Below, piece by piece: positions 61,401-64,000 of a stretch of 64,000 nt of DNA. Source of the stretch: Pteria penguin. Its lineage: Eukaryota; Mollusca; Bivalvia; Pterioida; Pteriidae. The notes below the pieces were generated by a model. It was not told the origin of the DNA. It saw nothing but the letters and a program-made list of their open reading frames with translations, and did no database searches. The stretch lies in the NCBI GenBank assembly GCA_035048485.1, contig CM068586.1, forward strand, positions 27,050,349-27,114,348, written 5' to 3'. The position numbers and the translations under genes are program-made. How positions within the stretch are numbered: the stretch's first letter is position 1; every line of letters begins with the position of its first letter.

Positions 61401-64000
61401 TACATTCTTTAGTAGTTTCTATTTCCTCTCAAATTAAATAGCTTAATACAGGTAATATTCTTACATTCCATGTTAAGCATTTCATACATGTATTTCGATT
61501 ACATGTATTCAGGTATTGGCCGCAGCTTTTGCTACGCCCCAGCTGTCATGATGGTGGGAGTATATTTCAATCGACGGAGAGGCATAGCAGTAGGTCTGTC
61601 TACCAGCGGTGTAGGCGTAGGCACATTTGCAATTCCCCCATTTGTAGAGTTTCTCTTCTCTTATTATGGACATCAGGGAGCATTCCTTATTTTAACAGGC
61701 GTAGTCCTTAATCTTGCTGTTTGTGGAGCATTGTTTCGACCTTTACACATTCAACAGAAGCTAATAGCTCTCGATAGGAGGTAAAAGATACAATGCAAAA
61801 CATATTATACATGTAAAGTGTTTAAGTATAATGGAAGAATATGAGGCTTAATATGTTGTGGTCTCTGGTTGATGGATATATTATCGATAATTGATTACTA
61901 TATGCATTTCTCCATACCTTTACTATGAAAATTTACTTGACAGGATTTACATTTGATTAATTATTACTTGAAATACAAAACATTAACAACTGAAAATTGT
62001 TTATTTATTATGCCAGTAGAATCAGAGATTCAGGGGATAAAGTTTTTGTTCTCCCTGTTTGTCTGTCTTTGGCAAGGAAAACTTTAAAATTGGTCATAAC
62101 TCGTGATGTGTACTACTTGTAACAATACCTTTATATTGAAATAAAATTTGTGATTACGTAGCCTTGATTATGACCTTTGACCTATTTTTCAAAAGCTTTA
62201 ACATTGACTGTCCTCCTGGGGCATCAGTGTTTTGCAAACATATTTTTAAATTAGATATATAAATAAACAGGTTAAATCACTTAATTAATGTGATATTAGT
62301 ACAGCTTTTGTATATCTTTGCAGGAAAAAGGAGAAGACTTTAGAAAATGGTTTACTTCTTCATTCCCCTGCAAAAGACAGTACTCCTCTTGCATCAAATC
62401 TGTCCTTGAACTTTGAAATACATGTGAATCCCCCTGAAGAGAAATTACAGAAAGATCAAGACAAATCTTTGACTAAACTTAATGTAATGTGTAACGAAGA
62501 AAATGAAAAAAGTACTTGCCAAAATGGACATGTAAAGGAAGGGACCAGTTTTTTAAAATTTTTGCCATGCATACCAAAGAAGAAAGACCCTAAAAAACCA
62601 AAAACAAAGTTCATAGACTTTTCACTTTTGAAGAATTTCCGATTTTTCAGCTTTTGTATTGCTATTTTGCTCTTCACGTTAGCATTCCAGTCAGCTTTTG
62701 TCTTTTTACCTGCTTATGGTAAACAAATTGGACAGGGTGATATGAACTCTGCATATCTAGTTGTGATAACAGGAGTGTTAGATGGCGCAGGTCGTTTACT
62801 CTCGGGTTTCATACTAGATCTGAAGCAAGTCAAACCATATCGTGCCATTATATACAACATAGTGATGTATCTAACAGGAGTAGTGGCATTTATCATTCCA
62901 AACACAACATCTTATATCCAGCTATGTGTGGTGTGTGCATTCTTCGGACTTCTGATTGGCACCTATATATCTCAGAAGTCTGTCTTAATTGTTGACTTCC
63001 TTGGTGCAGAGAAGTTGATCAATTCCTTTGGATTAATGATCTGTTTCCAGGGTGTAGGGATGCTGATAGGCCCACCCTTAGCAGGTTAGTACTAATAGAG
63101 AGAGAGAGAAAGGTCTGCAACTAAATATTGACCGTCACAATTTAGGTGAAATATTTGTGGTGTGACATACAAATTGTATCAGAAAAAAATATAAAAAGGA
63201 TAAAAAAGGGTGGAAAGGACCACTTCAGTTAACTTTTAAAGAGAAAGGATGTATATATGCAATTCAAACTTTTAGAGTCTTGTAGAAACATTCCTATCAC
63301 ATGGTAAGGGTGAGACAGTGTATGCTGTGAATTATAATAGTCCATTCTTACTTACTGACAGTCATAGTACTATTGTAGAAATATCAACACCATTTTTCAA
63401 AACATTAAGCAATTTGAAAACTTGATGATCTAATATCAAGATATTCCAGAATTTAAAAAGAGGTGGAAAGAGAAGAGTAAACGTCATCTCAAAATCGGAA
63501 AGTGATTCAGACATAATATTTTAATGTAGGAAGATGTGTTTACAAATTTGATATCATATTGTATCAGTGTGACCACCATAACTTTACATTTGAGGGATTT
63601 TAATCATATTAAATACTCTTGAGAGGAAAGGCTGATCCATGTATTTTTCAATAAAGAAAGTGATGTTTAGGGGAATTTTGATTGTTGTGCTTATGGCAGC
63701 TTAATCAAATGTCTAAGTTGTAGGTCCTAAAATGGTATCAATACCATTAAATTTTGTGCTGAACCCATAGACATTACAGGAAAGTGGATCAGTGTATTGT
63801 TAATTTCATGATGTTTAATACCATCTTTAAAGCTTTTCTTTGACAATAAAAGTGATTTGCTGCTCGACTAAATTATGAGGGTTTATATGAGAGAATTGTA
63901 TTTTAACAGGTCGTCTAAAGGATATAAATGGGAAATATGACTATGCTTTTATTATTGGTGGTGTAGCCATGGTCTTAGGCGCCATCATTCTGACGATAGC
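51390..64000 (+). CDS. SLC16-type monocarboxylate transporter paralogue (MCT-B), 3' end beyond window
   Basis: Paralogue of MCT-A with the same exon plan: 51390-51470, 53048-53261, 58261-58404, 61513-61780, 62324-63084, 63910-64000 (cut). The 36-nt microexon is present as sequence (52965-53000) but its acceptor AG is AA; skipping keeps the frame and would give a protein about 12 residues shorter. No stop or frameshift was seen in the visible exons. The PDGGYAW and YFNRRRGIAVGLSTSGVGVG signatures are intact, as is the Asp/Arg pair (here DGAGR). About 20 residues differ from MCT-A, for example I44V, A/V and Q/R in exon 4, F199I, S/L and R/S in the loop, and C503R. Expected role: membrane solute transport, substrate unknown. 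It could be a functional duplicate, an allele misassembled in tandem, or a young pseudogene lacking visible damage. Confidence 0.9.
51897..52690 (+). repeat. 30-bp minisatellite, copy B (about 26 units)
   Basis: Longer version of the 26969-27470 array in MCT-B intron 1. Three unit types (cagcctgatcactcgtgtta, ccgtctaattagtcatgtga, cagtcagatgagacgtgtaa) alternate regularly to a 90-bp period, giving a 156-codon open frame that is judged spurious. Confidence 0.9.
52965..53000 (+). pseudogene. MCT-B microexon with destroyed acceptor
   Basis: The 36-nt sequence and donor gtaagttt are kept, but the preceding gccacag of copy A reads gccacaa here, so the invariant AG is lost. An AG twelve bases in (52975-52976) could rescue an in-frame 24-nt version. 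Confidence 0.7.
53048..53261 (+). CDS. MCT-B coding exon 3
   Basis: 214 nt, phases as in copy A; changes I44V (DDLVVESAPP) and TAI to TAL. TM1 signature PDGGYAW intact. Confidence 0.94.
54345..57370 (+). repeat. 37/38-bp minisatellite, copy B (about 80 units, 3 kb)
   Basis: Expanded version of the 29104-29625 array in MCT-B intron 3. Nested higher-order structure: 75-bp dimers; a 263-bp block repeated at 55714 and 55977; a larger block repeated 676 bp apart (54625 and 55301), the second copy shorter by two dimers. Open frames on both strands arise from the 75-bp period. Confidence 0.95.
57547..57960 (+). repeat. Degenerate ctgtctgtcc repeat, copy B
   Basis: Orthologue of 29820-30230 with the same ccgcttcataagcgg palindrome at its start. 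Confidence 0.6.
58261..58404 (+). CDS. MCT-B coding exon 4
   Basis: 144 nt. GPVCSVVSNRFSCRSVV and GSILFSITM differ from copy A at four residues. Acceptor tttttag, donor gtatgt. Confidence 0.93.
58628..58910 (+). mobile_element. tRNA-derived SINE (copy B)
   Basis: Orthologue of the SINE at 30927-31208, with head ccggcgtggcctagtggtat, shared body and aatcaatcaatc tail. Confidence 0.9.
58911..61512. other. MCT-B intron 4, remainder
   Basis: Collinear with 31209-34216 of copy A without the 469-bp MITE. Contains the same degenerate repeat tracts and the hairpin at 60961-61060. No gene seen. Confidence 0.5.
61513..61780 (+). CDS. MCT-B coding exon 5
   Basis: 268 nt with four base differences from copy A; F199I in TM5 and a Leu-to-Phe change near the end (CGALFRP). 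Second SLC16 signature intact. Confidence 0.95.
62324..63084 (+). CDS. MCT-B coding exon 6
   Basis: 761 nt with about 20 base differences from copy A by eye, of which about 13 change a residue. Asp/Arg pair kept as VLDGAGRLLSGF. Donor gttagt. Confidence 0.95.
63303..63779. other. About 475-bp segment unique to copy B in intron 6
   Basis: Copy A reads atcacataggaaagtgg straight through (36010-36026), whereas copy B has this extra segment between atcacat and ggaaagtgg. No clear inverted ends or coding frame, so insertion in B and deletion in A are both possible. Confidence 0.6.
63910..64000 (+). CDS. MCT-B coding exon 7, truncated by window end
   Basis: Starts RLKDINGKYDYAFIIGGVAM and runs to TILTIA-equivalent residues at the last base; the stop codon lies outside the window. 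Acceptor ttaacag. Confidence 0.92.

Larger units (their letters stand above)
43328..64000. repeat. Large direct duplication, copy B (runs off window)
   Basis: Collinear partner of copy A in the same orientation. It has an orphan RABGGTB first exon, the single-unit phrase array, shared SINEs and MCT-B. It lacks five copy-A insertions or duplications and has at least four of its own. Confidence 0.9.

Noticed and set aside
62456..62905. Minus-strand frames opposite MCT exon 6
   Set aside because: They are shadows of the conserved plus-strand coding exon.
51390..64000. MCT-B as an obvious pseudogene
   Set aside because: No stop, frameshift or broken splice site was found apart from the skippable microexon acceptor.

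Overview
The window is eukaryotic and metazoan. Its genes are split by canonical GT-AG introns, the DNA is AT-rich, and it is full of tRNA-headed SINEs, miniature inverted-repeat elements and minisatellites. The protein families, gene sizes and repeat style suggest a mollusc, most likely a bivalve, but no species can be named from the sequence alone. There are three real protein-coding loci. (1) RABGGTB, the beta subunit of Rab geranylgeranyltransferase, is on the minus strand in eight coding exons from 15487 down to 1423 (337 aa, apparently complete). (2) MCT-A is a 12-TM SLC16-type monocarboxylate transporter on the plus strand in seven coding exons, 26465-36308 (554 aa, complete). (3) MCT-B is a close paralogue of MCT-A on the plus strand, from 51390 to beyond the window end; its last exon is cut at 64000.

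The large-scale structure is a direct tandem duplication. Sequence from 14590 onward (RABGGTB first exon plus upstream region, then the whole MCT gene) is repeated from 43328 onward to the window end. The duplication start lies inside RABGGTB intron 1, so copy B carries an orphan RABGGTB first exon (44215-44238) followed by MCT-B. Unmerged haplotypes in an assembly could give the same picture and must be excluded.

Layout: 1-1422, RABGGTB 3' flank with one small foldback element; 1423-15487, RABGGTB, whose introns hold a pogo/Tigger-like relic, a SINE, a non-LTR retrotransposon 3' relic and one arm of a large inverted repeat; 15.5-26.4 kb, gene-free, mostly mobile elements, several absent from copy B; 26.4-36.3 kb, MCT-A, with a 30-bp and a 37/38-bp minisatellite in its introns; 36.3-43.3 kb, spacer with 63-bp and 39-bp minisatellites and a 1.9-kb composite repeat; 43.3-51.4 kb, copy B of the upstream region with its own private insertions; 51.4-64 kb, MCT-B, in which the 37/38-bp minisatellite has grown from about 14 to about 80 units.

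RABGGTB works in the cytosol, adding geranylgeranyl groups to Rab GTPases. The MCTs are plasma-membrane solute carriers. Nothing in the sequence implies a functional link beyond neighbourhood. The most interesting signals are the duplication with its orphan promoter/exon, the loss in MCT-B of the splice acceptor of a 36-nt microexon, clean filled/empty transposon site pairs between the two copies, and three element families built on arrays of ~15-nt phrases.
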